In this document: one piece after another, positions 43,154 through 53,979 of the stretch
Layout of the letters: every line of letters starts with the position of its first letter
How positions within the stretch are numbered: the first letter of the stretch is position 1
Assembly: GCA_014529385.2 (NCBI GenBank)
Contig: CM043971.1
Coordinates: forward strand, 89,791,840 to 89,855,839
DNA: 64,000 nt
Direction of reading: 5' to 3'
Source of the DNA: Adiantum capillus-veneris
Lineage: Eukaryota > Streptophyta > Polypodiopsida > Polypodiales > Pteridaceae
Made by a program: the position numbers and the translations under genes
The notes under the pieces: generated by a model
Seen by the model: the letters and a program-made list of their open reading frames with translations, nothing else
Database searches by the model: none
What the model was told of the DNA's origin: nothing

Positions 43154-44167
43154 GTGAGAATTATGGCTGATTTTTCATTTGACTTCCAGCGTTATGGTCT
43201 GACACAGTTTGATGGTGTAGATTTTGTTGCTTGGAAGGAGCATATGCTTGTTGCATTGGCGGATTTGGGGCAGGATAAACCCTTGCGTGGTTTATCGGGG
43301 AAGCCCAAGTCTATGCGTGATGATGATTGGAAGGATCTTGATGAGTTAGAAATGTCTAGGATTCGTTTGCATCTGGTTGAGTCTGTTGACTGGCAGGTCT
43401 CGAGGGAGACTACAACTCATGCTTTATGGCAGAGTTTACATGCTATGTACGCGACATCCATGTCTACAGGGGAGTCTAGTCTCACTTCTATGTCCATGGG
43501 AGAGATTGGTCCCACACGCAAGTCTCGACGGCATAGAGACTTGACATGTTGGCATTGTGGACATAGAGGGCACATTAGGCGTCGATGTTTTAGGCGTTTG
43601 AGACAACGGAGGCGACAGATGTGTGATGCAGATTTGGGCATCACAGATGCTAGTGAGATCAGTACGGTGGTTACTGAGTATGCTTGTGACGGCGATGTCA
43701 CATTTACATCTAGCTTGTCTTCAAACAACCTTATGTCTACGGATTGCATATCGGATTGCACATTGTCTTCACATTGGTTACTAGATTCAGATGCTACTTT
43801 CCATGTCACATCTCATCGTGAGTGGTTTAGCACGTTTTCTAGTGGGAGACTTGGTTGTGTGCACATGGCTGATGGTGCTGTGTATGACATTGAGGGTACA
43901 GGAGACGTATGTTTGTCCTTGCCCAGTGGTATGAGATTTACCCTGCGTCATGTGCGTTATGTGCCAGATCTGAGACGGGATTTGAATTCAGTCAGACAGT
44001 TACGGGATAGTGGATGTCAGATTTCGCTACGAGAGCGAGATTTTATGATGCATTTGGGTTCGCTAGTGATTGCGAGAGGTGCCAGGAGTGGTACAGGTTA
44101 CCCATTGCATGTGGATTACGCGAGAGACGGTGTTGTCTCTGTGATCATGCAACCAGGTAGACAGTGA
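43154..44167 (+). CDS. Copia-A gag-protease protein
   Basis: A 337-aa unbroken frame. The gag part is FQRYGLTQFDGVDFVAWKEH, the usual Copia 'L.G.NY..W' start in divergent form, then DLDELEMSRIRLHLVESV and ALWQSLHAMYATS. One zinc knuckle follows (CWHCGHRGHIRRRC) with a basic stretch (FRRLRQRRRQ). The protease is HWLLDSDATFHVTSHREWF, where the Copia consensus is DSGA: the Gly of the active site is Asp. Then come YVPDLRRDLNSVRQLRDSGC and the GAG-pre-integrase start. No integrase follows. The short distance between start and knuckle means the capsid is shorter than in full Copia elements. Confidence 0.82.
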   Translation: MRIMADFSFDFQRYGLTQFDGVDFVAWKEHMLVALADLGQDKPLRGLSGKPKSMRDDDWKDLDELEMSRIRLHLVESVDWQVSRETTTHALWQSLHAMYATSMSTGESSLTSMSMGEIGPTRKSRRHRDLTCWHCGHRGHIRRRCFRRLRQRRRQMCDADLGITDASEISTVVTEYACDGDVTFTSSLSSNNLMSTDCISDCTLSSHWLLDSDATFHVTSHREWFSTFSSGRLGCVHMADGAVYDIEGTGDVCLSLPSGMRFTLRHVRYVPDLRRDLNSVRQLRDSGCQISLRERDFMMHLGSLVIARGARSGTGYPLHVDYARDGVVSVIMQPGRQ

Positions 44168-44599
44168 GAGAGCAGGCGAGTCTCTTTTGCTTATGGGTTG
44201 CAGGATACTTTGCATGGAGTGCAGAGTAGTGAGCTCGTTGTGCACACAGTTGGGGCATGACTTGAGCAGTCACACAGAGAGGTGACAGAGTCAGACATGC
44301 ATGCTTTGCTAGTGACTGAGCAAAGCAGAGAGTCAGTTGTGCGAGATACTTCTATGCAAGATAGACAGGTAGAGCGGTCTTGCTCTAGTGAGTCACGACA
44401 GGAGGACGTTGTGCAAGAGTCTATGCATACGGAGTTAGAGCATGAGAGCTCTAGTGAGTCACAGCAGATTGAGTGGTCATGTTTGCAGTGGATGATTGCA
44501 GAGGAGACTGAGATGATACGTGCTCATAGAGGTTCTTGCAATGCATATCATATCCTCAAGAGTCAAGTCACCAAAGCTCTCAACACGCTTGCCTTTTAG
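44168..44599 (+). pseudogene. Copia-A copy 1 Ser/Glu/Gln-rich region after protease
   Basis: After the stop at 44165-44167 the same family sequence continues (SRRVSFAYGLQDTLHGVQ). The open stretch 44282-44599 then encodes repeats of SESRQEDVVQE and SSESQQIEWSCLQW. Copy 2 has the same segment at about 61980-62290 on the minus strand, so this is family sequence where integrase would normally lie. Beyond about 44516 the frame runs into LINE sequence. Confidence 0.7.
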
Positions 44600-45860
44600 A
44601 TTTTGCCAAAACTTGCCACATGCATGTGCTTTCTCTTGCGCTAAAAGAATTTGTATTTTGACTTTCCACCTTCTCCTCTTTTTTTGAACAAGTGCTTTGT
44701 ATGTGTGTGAATGTTCCAAGTAACTTTTCTTGTCTTTGCTTGCATCCAACCTTAGCAAGTGTTTTTGGGCTTGACTACATTCCATGTCGAACCATTTCTT
44801 CTTGGTGCTACCCTTCTTAGATCTTTTGCAAGACATGTGTTTCACCAAAAAGCATTCCCTCACACAAGAGAAAATTACTTCTTTGAAAACTTTCCACTTG
44901 CATTCTAGTGTTGGGCTCTCTTGATGCTCTGTCATGCTTAACATGTGGTCCACCATATCAACATATATAAGTTCGAATTCTAGACGTACGTACAAATGAT
45001 TCACATCATGATTGGAGGCTACATGCTTGGGTCTTTTACCACACTTGAGGTCAATACATAGCATCCTATGATCCGATTCTAGATTCCATTCACCAAGTGT
45101 AAAGCTTTGTATGCATTCTAGAGTGGCTTCCAAAAAGAACATATAGTCAATCACACTATCACCATTGTGCTTTCTATATGTAAAGTCATGGTGGCTTGCC
45201 ATAAAGATATACCATTTGCAATGAGCATTCCGGTACTATTGCACATATGTAGAAGTGACTTTCCATAGTGATTCAATTCTTTTGCATCATTAGAACTTTG
45301 ATTATACATGAATGAGTCATCCATTTTTCTTGAAATATGTGGCATGTCAACTTGTTGTGTGTTGTGTTGTAACGAATTTGTGCGAGCATTCATGTCTCCA
45401 AAGACAATGACTTTACCTTGGTCCTTGTATGAGCAATGTCTTCCTCTAGTCAACAAAGGGCTAATCTCTATCCATATCCAAGCGAGCGTAAAAGTTGAAG
45501 TCATAGTGAGGAATGTAGCAACCAACCACAAACATGACTTGACCATTGGGTGGGCTGATTTTTAGCCATAAGTAGTGTTTATACTTATCTTCTTTGACAA
45601 TGGAAACATCTTTCAAACCCTTTTTGATCATACATGCTACGCCTCCTTGGCCTCTACGCTGCTTTGCATTTTTGGTCCACATCAAAGAATGCACATCATA
45701 TTTGTCAAATCCAAGAATTCATTGTGCATCATGCTCCCATGTTTCAAAAAGAAGTATCACATCGGAGTCATTGGTAAGCTCATTAATGCCAATTACCACA
45801 TTCCATGGATATCCGTTACAATTCCAAAAGCTTAATCGCAAGTGTGAGTTGGTCTCATAG
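44520..45860 (-). pseudogene. LINE APE-type endonuclease region
   Basis: The minus strand begins with LRLSFWNCNGYPWNVVIGIN and SDVILLFETWEHDAQ, the first two endonuclease motifs (Asn, Glu). Then come QRRGQGGVACMIKKGLKDVS, QVMFVVGCYIPHYDFNFYAR, KVIVFGDMNARTNSL (G-D-x-N-A), HNGDSVIDYMFFLEAT and EWNLESDHRMLCIDL (S-D-H). The catalytic residues are present, but frame breaks occur near 45200 and 45480-45550 and a stop follows HDAQ. A Lys-rich linker towards RT follows (KSYLEHSHTYKALVQKKRRR). It would nick target DNA to prime reverse transcription. Confidence 0.9.
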
Positions 45861-45929
45861 ATCATGTGTCCCTATATGTTGGATGGACTTGCATCCTCCT
45901 CAAGTGACTTTTCTTCTTGAGATGACACC

Positions 45930-46026
<97 letters not shown>

Positions 46027-46097
46027 GTTTGTACATCAGGGGAAGAATGAGGCAACCATTGAGAAGGAAGAGAGGGGGGAGAGAGAGAGAGATGGAG

Positions 46098-46128
<31 letters not shown>

Positions 46129-46230
46129 AAATAGATTGATAGAGAGAGGGGGGGATAAAACTCACTCGCTTAGAGAAAGTGAGGAGAATTCTCCTCACAA
46201 AGATTTGACCAAGTGGACGAAAGTGAGGGT

Positions 46231-46305
<75 letters not shown>
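45930..46305. repeat. compound (TG)n(GA)n, poly-G and (GA)n tracts
   Basis: (TG)n at 45930-45974 passes directly into (GA)n (45975-46023). A G run lies at 46101-46126, and further (GA)n at 46232-46305 is followed by CA- and TA-rich sequence. Arg-Glu, Cys-Val and Ser-Leu ORFs here are artefacts. Confidence 0.97.
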
Positions 46306-46307
<2 letters not shown>

Positions 46308-46385
46308 CACATACACATACACACACACATACATATATGTACTCACACATATGCTTTTGATATGGTAATATATATAGATAGATAT

Positions 46386-46387
<2 letters not shown>

Positions 46388-46416
<29 letters not shown>
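46388..46416. repeat. (AT)n microsatellite
   Basis: About 14 AT units after TATAGATAGATATCAA. Confidence 0.95.
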
Positions 46417-47946
46417 GGAAACTTATCAAAAGTAGCCCTGATCAAGGAGACTTATCAAAGTTAGGTGGGGATCTCACACTTATATTTGATCAAGAAATGA
46501 AATGTTTGATATTGAGTTGATTAGAAATACTATGTTTCTTTGCTACATAGGCTTATGGTTGGGGTTGCCCAATGCAGGGAGTATTCATATGTCTTACCAA
46601 AAGTTTGCAATGTTCTCCATCATGTATGAGACTGCTTGTTGATCACTGGTATATGTTTTTTGAAAGATGGTGATGAAGATTCTTGACAAGTTTCTCCTCA
46701 AGTATTTAGAGAGGATGGAGAATTGATTGGTTACCATAGAGTGGCACCTACTACTGCATTGAAGTGGATTGCTCAAGATGTATGTCTAACAAGTTAAAGA
46801 AACTTCATTGGGTTGAAGAGCAAAAAGTCATTGAGGTCTACTTCTTTACTAGTCGTGGGGTGGGCACACACCCTCCAACTGCAAGTCGCCCAATAGTGTT
46901 AGGCCACCAACCTCTCCACCTTGCCGAATGCACAAAAACCACCACTGCCACCACTAGGGATGGCCCTTGTAGTGCAAGCAACAGGGGGTGGGAAGGGATA
47001 ACTCATGGAATGACTTGTTTCATTACCTTACATATACCCCAAACAATGTGCAACCCTTTGCACATGTGGGATAATGAGCCATCCATGTGGTAGTACTTGG
47101 AGAGAAGCCCTCACTTGAACACCCAAACTGCCTTCATACACACTTCCAAGGTAAACTAAACCACTTGATATGGACTTTAAACTTCTCTCCACACCCACAT
47201 AGAGTGCAATATGTTCTCTAACTCATGAACAACATCCAAGCATAAACTAATCCACAAATTGGTGGATATTCTTCTCTTTGAATCTCTCAAAACCCATGTC
47301 AAATCTGACTCGTAAGTAGTAATTTACCCAAAAATTTCCCATTTTGAGCCTAATTGGGTTGTAGGTAAGATCGAAAAATTCTTCAAAAGTTTTCCCACAT
47401 CCCAAGCATCAATCTAGTTGCAAATTCTCAAATTGTCCATCCTTGCATTGCTTTTTTCCATCTAATAAAACTTGGAAATATCAAATCCATCTGGTATTTG
47501 ATTCCATGGTAGGTAAAATTGGTACCGATTCCTCATGCTCCACTATGGTTGCCTAGTTGCTGGGACCAGCCTCATGGCCATCCACGACCTGATGTTGAAT
47601 ACAAATCTGGGATTTTGGGTTTGTGTGCAACTAGGGGACCTCTTCCAAGGAGGGATTATGCAAGGCATGTCATCAAGAAGGGGTTTGAGCAAGCACAAGT
47701 ACAAAGGGGGTGGACTTGAAATTTTGAAAAAGGGCTAGCCTGTGATTATTGCGGGTTTGAGTGTATGCCGCCAATGTGGGTTTGAGAATACATCAAGAAA
47801 AGATCACCTTCATGATGATTGGAGGGCAAGGTAGTGGTTATTCAGCATGTTTTGGTGCCAATTCTTAAGGATGTTACTTCTACTCATGGTTCTTTTAGCT
47901 TTTGGTGATTATCCAATTTTGATAACATGTTTTACAAAACCCTGTT
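46417..47946. other. unassigned sequence
   Basis: About 1.5 kb with only short, unconvincing ORFs (for example 46764-47093 and 47519-47719). No retroelement or host domain was recognised. Confidence 0.5.
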
Positions 47947-48208
47947 GGGGGGGGGGGGGTGGTGGTGGTTTACTACAATAAAAGAATACCAATCAAATGG
48001 GTTCAAAAGTAGGGATTAATTTATTCTATTCTTTCTCACATTTTCACATACATAAGGATGTTGAGAAAATGATCTTGAACTTTTTTTTAATGGTTTGATT
48101 AGAAAAAGGACCCTTTTTATTTTATAAAAAATTGAATGCTAAGGGGTTTTATAATAGTCCTTGAAAGCACAAGATATGTAGATTTTACATATAGTGATCC
48201 CCTAGAGA
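47947..48208. mobile_element. short G-tract-bounded element (putative MITE), copy B
   Basis: It starts with a G run (47947-47959) and ends GTGATCCCCTAGAG. It shares the left block TTCTTTCTCACATTTTCA and the right block TCCTTGAAAGCACAAGATAT with copy A at 20529-20796, in the same order and at similar spacing. No ORF. Confidence 0.5.
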
Positions 48209-49154
48209 TAAAACCTATGATATTCAATCATTGTTGTAGTGCTCCTCTATTTCTATTGGAATTTATCTCTCTCATACCATAGGCCCAATGATTTCCTACT
48301 CAACCCCGGAGAACCATGCCTTCCAACATTTTTGGTGAACCTAGCATGAAATTGGTGAGGGTGAGAGAGTGGAGATGGATTTGTAGGCTAGGATGCAAGA
48401 GATTTCACATTAGATTCAAGCGACATACTATTTTGAAGAAATACAAAAGGCTCCACATTTTGTCAATTTGAGATGATTAAGATATCAACAATAAGTGTCA
48501 AGAAAAATCGACACAAAAAGAACTAGATGAAGCAGTGGGAGTAGCACTTGATGACGCATATGCTACAAAGGGAATTTTTAAAGGGAATAATGAACAAGAC
48601 TTTATTTCCTTTTACAAGTTATAAATGACACTCAAGGTGTACTGGACGATTGTATGATCATGGGATTTGAGAAAATGGTGAGCTCAAATACATTTTATTA
48701 CTTGTAGAATCTATTCAAAGCACATGGGAACTATTGGGAAAATTTCATAGGTTATCTTGCAACACGGTATTTGGCTTTGTGTAGTGAGCAATCTCTTTTT
48801 CATAATGAGGATGCTCTAGAAGAACCATGTAATCAATTGTTTGAGGAAATGTTGAGCTATGTGAGTGCTCAAGAATCTGTTAGTGCCAAGTTAGAATCCG
48901 TGGTAAAGATGAAGACATAGTCAAAGTGCTTTATACCAAGTTGGGACCTCACAATTTTTTCTTGAAGGATAATGCAATTTGCGATGTGAAGCAGGTTGAA
49001 GGGACATCAGGAGCCAAACTTGAAGCCAATAAATTTTTTTGAGAAAAGGTGAGCTCTTATTGTAGAGGCATGAGAGAGAACACACACACCCTCACACAAC
49101 TCAAACCTTGTCTAAAGAAGCAACAAGGACACACGTAAAGTTTCTCTCCATGTT
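48209..49154 (+). other. unassigned sequence before the Copia element
   Basis: Plus-strand fragments such as KELDEAVGVALDDAYATKG and DALEEPCNQLFEEMLSYVSA look protein-derived but are broken and were not assigned. The last bases, CCATGTTGCCCT, contain the Copia target GCCCT. Confidence 0.35.
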
Positions 49155-49159
49155 GCCCT

Positions 49160-49971
49160 TGTTAAGCATGGAGCTTGATTTACCCTTGTAATTTTCTGTG
49201 GTAAAAGCGCACATTTGTAAGGCCCCCATTATGAGGAGAAGCCATCGTGCGTGAAGGAAAATCACTCATCGGAAACCAAAATTTTCACGGATAAGAATCA
49301 GGGGAAACTTTAAAGGCCGGACTATTCTTTTTCGCCAGAATATTCTTTTTCGTCGGAATATTATGGCCGGACGGCGGCCGGAAAGTAGTCGAAAAACAAC
49401 CGATCGGTTGGCCGGTGGCCGGTAGTCAATGGCCGATGGCCGGTGGTCGGAAGTCAATGGCCGGTGGCCGGTGGTCGGAAGTCAATGGCTTGTGGCCGGT
49501 GGCGGAATTCAATGGCCGATGGCCGAATTCAAAAGTGGACTTGTCTTCTCAAGGGCGGCCACACATGGGCGGATTGGAGGGTCCGATTTGGACTTATTCG
49601 CACAAGGGCGGCTACACATGGCTGTCTCTCATAAGAGAGGGCAGCCCTTTTGGCCTATAAAAGGAGGCCATTTCTACACACATTTCATAGTGTGAGGTTG
49701 ATGCAACAAGGTGAGTGTGAGGTGGTGAGAGTGAAGCAAGGCGGGAGCTCCATTAAGGGTATAATCCCTTTGTAAACTACTTCTTGTTTTGAAGTACTAA
49801 AGCCATTGAGCGGCTGCTTTCCCGTGGACGTAGCCCACATTGGGTGAACCACGTATATCGTGTGTACTCTCTCTCTCTCTCTCTACTCTATAATCTCGTG
49901 TATATAAATCCGTTTCTCTCCATTAAGTAATCTACTCAATTATCTATTTAGCTACGTCTTATTTCCTAACA
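49160..49971 (+). repeat. Copia 5' LTR
   Basis: The 812-bp LTR contains a repeat block of GGCCGGTGG/TCGGAAGTCAATGG units (about 49407-49530), a TATA box TATAAAAG (49656-49663) and a (CT)n tract (49867-49885). The primer site lies two bases after its end. Confidence 0.96.
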
Positions 49972-50044
49972 ACTGGTATCAGAGCAAGGTTTGCTCGTAG
50001 CTAAATTATCTCAAGGAAAGGATTCCTTGAATTGAGTGGGAGTT

Positions 50045-50990
50045 ATGGCGGAGGAAGGGAAGCTCAAGATTGAGAAGTTCAACGGCAAAAACTACCAACA
50101 TTGGAAGATGCAGATTGAAAACTACCTCTACCAGAAGGACCTCTATTTGCCACTATGCGGTCTTGCGAAGAAGCCCGCAACAATGGCAAATGAAGCATGG
50201 ATTGTCCTTGATCGAAGGCACTGGGAACAATCCGGTTAAGCTTGGCGTCAACGGTGGCCTTCAATGTTTCGGAGATGAAGACCACGGAGGACTTGATGAA
50301 GTCACTTGACGACTTCTACGAGAAACCATCGGCATCCAATAAGGTATTTCTTATGAAGCGCTTGTTCAATCTAAAGATGGCAGAGAATGGTTCAGTTGCA
50401 GAATACCTAAATGACTTTAACACAAACATAAGTCAACTTCGATCAGTGAAAATCAATTTCGATGACGAAGTGCGAGCTCTCCTTATACTATCATCTCTAC
50501 CGGATAGTTGGGACAGCCTTGTGATGGCTGTAAGTAATTCTATCTCTGGCACAAATACTCTTAAGTTTGATGATGTTGTGGGTGTTCTCCTAAAGCGAGG
50601 AAATGCAAAGGAGAAGCACAGGAGAATCATCAAGTGCTGCACTATCAGTGGAAACAAGAGGAAGGCTTAAGGAGAGGTTCAAAAACCAAAAGGGTGTGAT
50701 CGCTCAAGGCGGAGCAAGTCACGCACAAAGTCAGTTCTTGAATGTTGGAACTGCGGCAAGAAGGGCCATGTCAAGAAGGATTTCTGGTCCAAGAAGAAGA
50801 AGGAGACAAAGTCTCAAGACAACAAGCCAACATCGGAGGCCAATGTGGCAGGTAAAGTAGAGCAAGATGCTCTAATTCTCTCATTAGACAATGTGTCTAA
50901 TTCCTGGATAGTAGATTCCGGGCTTCATTCCATGCGACACCACACAAGCAACATTTCCAAGACTACACCAAAGGTAATTTTGGGTATGTA
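50045..50990 (+). pseudogene. Copia gag and protease start, frameshifted
   Basis: gag starts at ATG 50045 with KIEKFNGKNYQHWKMQIENY, the Copia 'F.G.NY..W' motif. A frame break near 50210-50245 precedes TTEDLMKSLDDFYEKPSASN, LNDFNTNISQLRSVKINFDD and LLILSSLPDSWDSLV. A stop and frame change at about 50668 precede the zinc knuckle CWNCGKKGHVKKDFW, whose last Cys is Phe, so metal binding is spoiled. The protease start NSWIVDSG is present, but the following Ala/Ser-Phe-His part is scrambled by frame breaks (50920-50990). Confidence 0.9.
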
Positions 50991-50993
50991 TAC

Positions 50994-52310
50994 TTGGGAG
51001 ATGATGAAGCTTGTGAGATTGTCGGCAAAGGTACAATTTCTGTCAAAACTGCTAACGGAAATGAATGGAAGCTTAAAGATGTTAGGCATGTTCCTTCTCT
51101 TCGCAAAAAATTGATCTCTACAGGACAATTGGACGATGAAGGTCACAACATTGCATTCGGAAACAAACGGTGGAAGATCTCAAAGGGATCTTTGGTGGTT
51201 GCCAAGGGTGAAAAAGTCGGTACACTTTACTTGTGTACTGTTAGCACGCAACCTTCAGCTTGTGCAGCAACTACAGAAGTTGACAATGCGGTGTGGCACT
51301 ACCGACTTGGGCATATGAGTGCCAAAAGAATGCAAATCCTTCAAACAAAGAAGCTTCTCCCAGGTTTGAAAGAAGTGGACTTAGAGTTCTGTGAAAATTG
51401 TGTTTATGGTAAACAAAAGAGGGTAAAATTTCAAAAATCAGGAAATGAAAGAAAAAATAAAAAAGTTGAGTTGGTTCATTCTGATGTTTGGGGTCCTGCA
51501 AGTACACCATCACTTGGTGGCTCATTGTACTATGTAACATTCATAGATGATGCGACTAGAAAAACATGGGTTTATGTCATGAAGAATAAATCCGATGTAT
51601 TTTCCATATTTCAAAGGTGGAAAGCCTTTGTGGAGAATGAAACAGGTACCAAGGTTAAATGCCTCAGATCCGACAATGGAGGCGAATATTGCAGCCAAGC
51701 TTTTGAAAGCTTTTGTGCTAGCAATGGCATTCGGAGGCAAAGGACAACCCCAAGGACACCTCAACAAAATGGATTTCAAAAGGATGAACAGGACAATCAT
51801 GGAACGAGCACGAAGCATGCGCTACATGCAGGCCTACCGCTTGAGCTTTGGGCAGAAGCTGTAAGTACGTCTGTGAACTTAATCAATCGGTCACCCTCAA
51901 CGGCATTGGATGGGGGAGTTCCAGAAGAGGCATGGACAGGTAAACCGGTGAATTATGCATTTCTCAAAGTGTTTGGGTGTGAGGCTTTCATGCACATAGA
52001 TAGAAGCCTAAGATCAAAGTTAGATGCAAAGTCCAAAAAGTGTTTCTTCATTGGCTATGGAGAAGGAGACTTTGGGTATCGCCTATGGAATCCTGAAGAT
52101 GGTAAAATCTTAAGGAGTAGGGATGTAATTTTTAACGAAAAAATATGTACAAAGATTACTTGGAAAGAAAACAAACAAAAGAAACAGGTGATGAGTACAT
52201 GGAGCTTGAGGACGGTGAAGACTCAAGGACTGCAAACGGTGACAATGTGCAACAACGTCAACCAAATGAGGAGCCTCAACCTATTCCCGAAGATCTACAA
52301 GAGCAAGTAG
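50994..52310 (+). pseudogene. Copia GAG-pre-integrase and integrase
   Basis: A 438-aa open frame. The protease end and pre-integrase domain: DVRHVPSLRKKLISTGQLDD and VWHYRLGHMSAKRMQIL. Zinc part: FCENCVYGKQKRVKF. Integrase core: VELVHSDVWGPASTPS (first Asp) and VKCLRSDNGGEYCSQAF (second Asp). At the third catalytic position the frame is altered: TPQQNGFQKDEQDN replaces the usual NGVAER. Two compensating shifts at about 51770-51830 restore LPLELWAEAV, and the catalytic Glu is lost. The C-terminal part has VFGCEAFMHI and KCFFIGYGEGDFGYRLW. The frame is lost again after about 52150. Confidence 0.92.
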
Positions 52311-52347
52311 ACCTCCAGAAAGGTTTGTTCCTTCCTTCAACCATCTC

Positions 52348-53919
52348 TTGATCTCAGATTCTGGAGAGCCGGAATCATATGAAGAAGCTATGCAACATGA
52401 ATCCAAAGAAGAATGGACGAAGAGCATGCAAGTGGAGATGGACTCACTACATCGCAACCAAACATGGGAGTTGGTTGAGTTGCCTAAAGGTAAGCGGGCA
52501 CTTCAAAACAAATGGGTGTACAAGCTAAAGGAAGAAGAAGGTGGGAAGAAAAGGTACAAGTCTAGGCTTGTGGTAAAAGGTTTTTCTCAAAAGAAAGGTA
52601 TTGACTTCAATGAAATATTTTCTCCTGTTGTAAAAATGAACTCAATTAGGCTTGTCTTAAGCCTTGTGGCTGCTCATGATCTAAATCTCGAGCAAATGGA
52701 TGTAAATACGGCATTCCCTCACGGTGACTTAGAGGAGGAAATCTACATGCTTCAACCAAAGGGGTATGAAGTAAAAGGTAAGGAGAAAATGGTTTGCAGA
52801 TTAAAGAAGAGCTTGTATGGTTTAAAGCAAGCATCAAGACAATGGTACTTGAAGTTTGATCGATGGATGTTGGATCATGGATTCACAAGATGCAACTCGG
52901 ATCACTGCGTCTACACGAAGAATTTGGGAGATGGGAAATTCATCATCCTAATGTTGTATGTTGATGACATGTTGATTGCAAGTGCTAACATGCAGGACAT
53001 CAAAGACCTAAAAGAGGAGCTGTCCAAATCTTTTTCAATGAAAGATTTAGGTGCTGCAAAGAGGATACTTGGTATGAAAATATCAAGGGACAGGACGAAG
53101 AAGACAATAAAGCTATCTCAAGAAGATTACATCAAGAAGGTACTAGAAAGGTTTGCAATGCAAAATGCAAAACCAGTTTCTACACCTTTGGCTGGTCATT
53201 TTAAACTAACGAAGGATATGTGTCCAAAGACACAAGAGGAGATAGCCTATATGTCTAAAGTTCCATATGCTGCAGCGGTAGGTTCTCTAATGTATGCTAT
53301 GGTCTGGACAAGGCCAGACATTGCACATGCAGTGGGAGTTGTGAGTAGGTTCATGGACAACCCAGGTAAAGAGCATTGGCAAGCTGTGAAGTGGATACTT
53401 AGGTATCTAAAAGGGACAACAACAAATGCTTTGTATTTTGGAGGAACTGATATTTTTCTAGAAGGGTATGCTGATGCAGATATGGCAGGTGACAAAGATA
53501 CTCGAAGGAGCACTACTCGCTATGTGTTCACGGTTGGAGGCACAGCAGTAAGCTGCGCTTCAAAGCTGCAGAAAGTGGCTTCACTTTCTACCACAGAAGC
53601 AGAGTATGTAGCAATGACGGAGGCAAGCAAAGAAATTCTGTGGCTTCACAGATTCTTAGAAGAGCTTGGATTCAAACAAGACAATTGTGTCTTGTACAGT
53701 GATAGCCAAAGCGCTATCCATCTTGTGAAGAACTCAACCTTTCATTCAAGGACAAAGCACATTGAGGTGAGATATCACTTCATACGCACTCTTTTGGAAG
53801 AGGGACAACTAAAGCTAGGAAAGGTGAATACAAGTGAAAATCATGCAGACATGTTTACAAAGGTGGTCAACAAGGAGAAGTTGAGCTTTTGCTCATCTTC
53901 AATCGGCATTCAAGGATAA
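52348..53919 (+). CDS. Copia reverse transcriptase and RNase H
   Basis: A 523-aa unbroken frame covers the whole RT-RNase H part. Motifs: EEWTKSMQVEMDSLHRNQTW, RALQNKWVYKLK, RLVVKGFSQKKGIDFNEIFS, QMDVNTAFPHGDLEEEIYM (the usual 'TAFLHG' is TAFPHG), SLYGLKQASRQWY and the catalytic box LMLYVDDMLIAS. Next come VGSLMYAMVWTRPDIAHAVG and RNase H: LEGYADADMAGDKDTRRSTT, STTEAEYVAMTEASKEILWL, YSDSQSAIHLVKN and RTKHIEVRYHFIR. All key residues are visible, so this domain may still encode active enzyme. It ends 60 bp before the 3' LTR. Confidence 0.96.
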   Translation: MISDSGEPESYEEAMQHESKEEWTKSMQVEMDSLHRNQTWELVELPKGKRALQNKWVYKLKEEEGGKKRYKSRLVVKGFSQKKGIDFNEIFSPVVKMNSIRLVLSLVAAHDLNLEQMDVNTAFPHGDLEEEIYMLQPKGYEVKGKEKMVCRLKKSLYGLKQASRQWYLKFDRWMLDHGFTRCNSDHCVYTKNLGDGKFIILMLYVDDMLIASANMQDIKDLKEELSKSFSMKDLGAAKRILGMKISRDRTKKTIKLSQEDYIKKVLERFAMQNAKPVSTPLAGHFKLTKDMCPKTQEEIAYMSKVPYAAAVGSLMYAMVWTRPDIAHAVGVVSRFMDNPGKEHWQAVKWILRYLKGTTTNALYFGGTDIFLEGYADADMAGDKDTRRSTTRYVFTVGGTAVSCASKLQKVASLSTTEAEYVAMTEASKEILWLHRFLEELGFKQDNCVLYSDSQSAIHLVKNSTFHSRTKHIEVRYHFIRTLLEEGQLKLGKVNTSENHADMFTKVVNKEKLSFCSSSIGIQG

Positions 53920-53979
53920 GAAGCCAGAATGGAAAGCAGTCACAGGTTTGGTTTGGAGATCAGTCTCCAAGTGGGAGAT

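Larger units (their letters stand above)
41546..44516 (+). mobile_element. Copia-A copy 1: truncated small-LTR Copia-like element
   Basis: It starts with a 188-bp LTR (41546-41733), followed two bases later by the primer site TGGTATCAGAGC (41736-41747), a leader of about 1.4 kb, and a gag-protease frame (43154-44167). It then has a Ser/Glu/Gln-rich stretch to about 44516, where similarity to copy 2 stops and LINE sequence resumes. No integrase, RT or 3' LTR is present. It is inserted in the LINE RT region on the opposite strand. The related copy 2 (61183-about 62995) also lacks integrase and most of RT. Confidence 0.82.
29508..45860 (-). mobile_element. LINE retrotransposon (minus strand) split into three pieces by two insertions
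   Basis: The pieces, in coding order, are endonuclease (about 45860-44520), reverse transcriptase (41545-40945) and C-terminal region (30278-29508). The break at 40945/30278 is filled by the MULE-like transposon and flanked by a 9-bp duplication. Across it the LINE frame joins exactly at Ser-Thr-Trp. The break at 44520/41545 holds Copia-A copy 1. The N-terminal part of RT (about 250 residues in related elements) is missing there, so sequence was also deleted. An APE-type endonuclease plus RT and a Cys/His C-terminal motif place it in the plant L1-like LINEs. Total remaining LINE sequence is about 2.7 kb. Confidence 0.85.
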
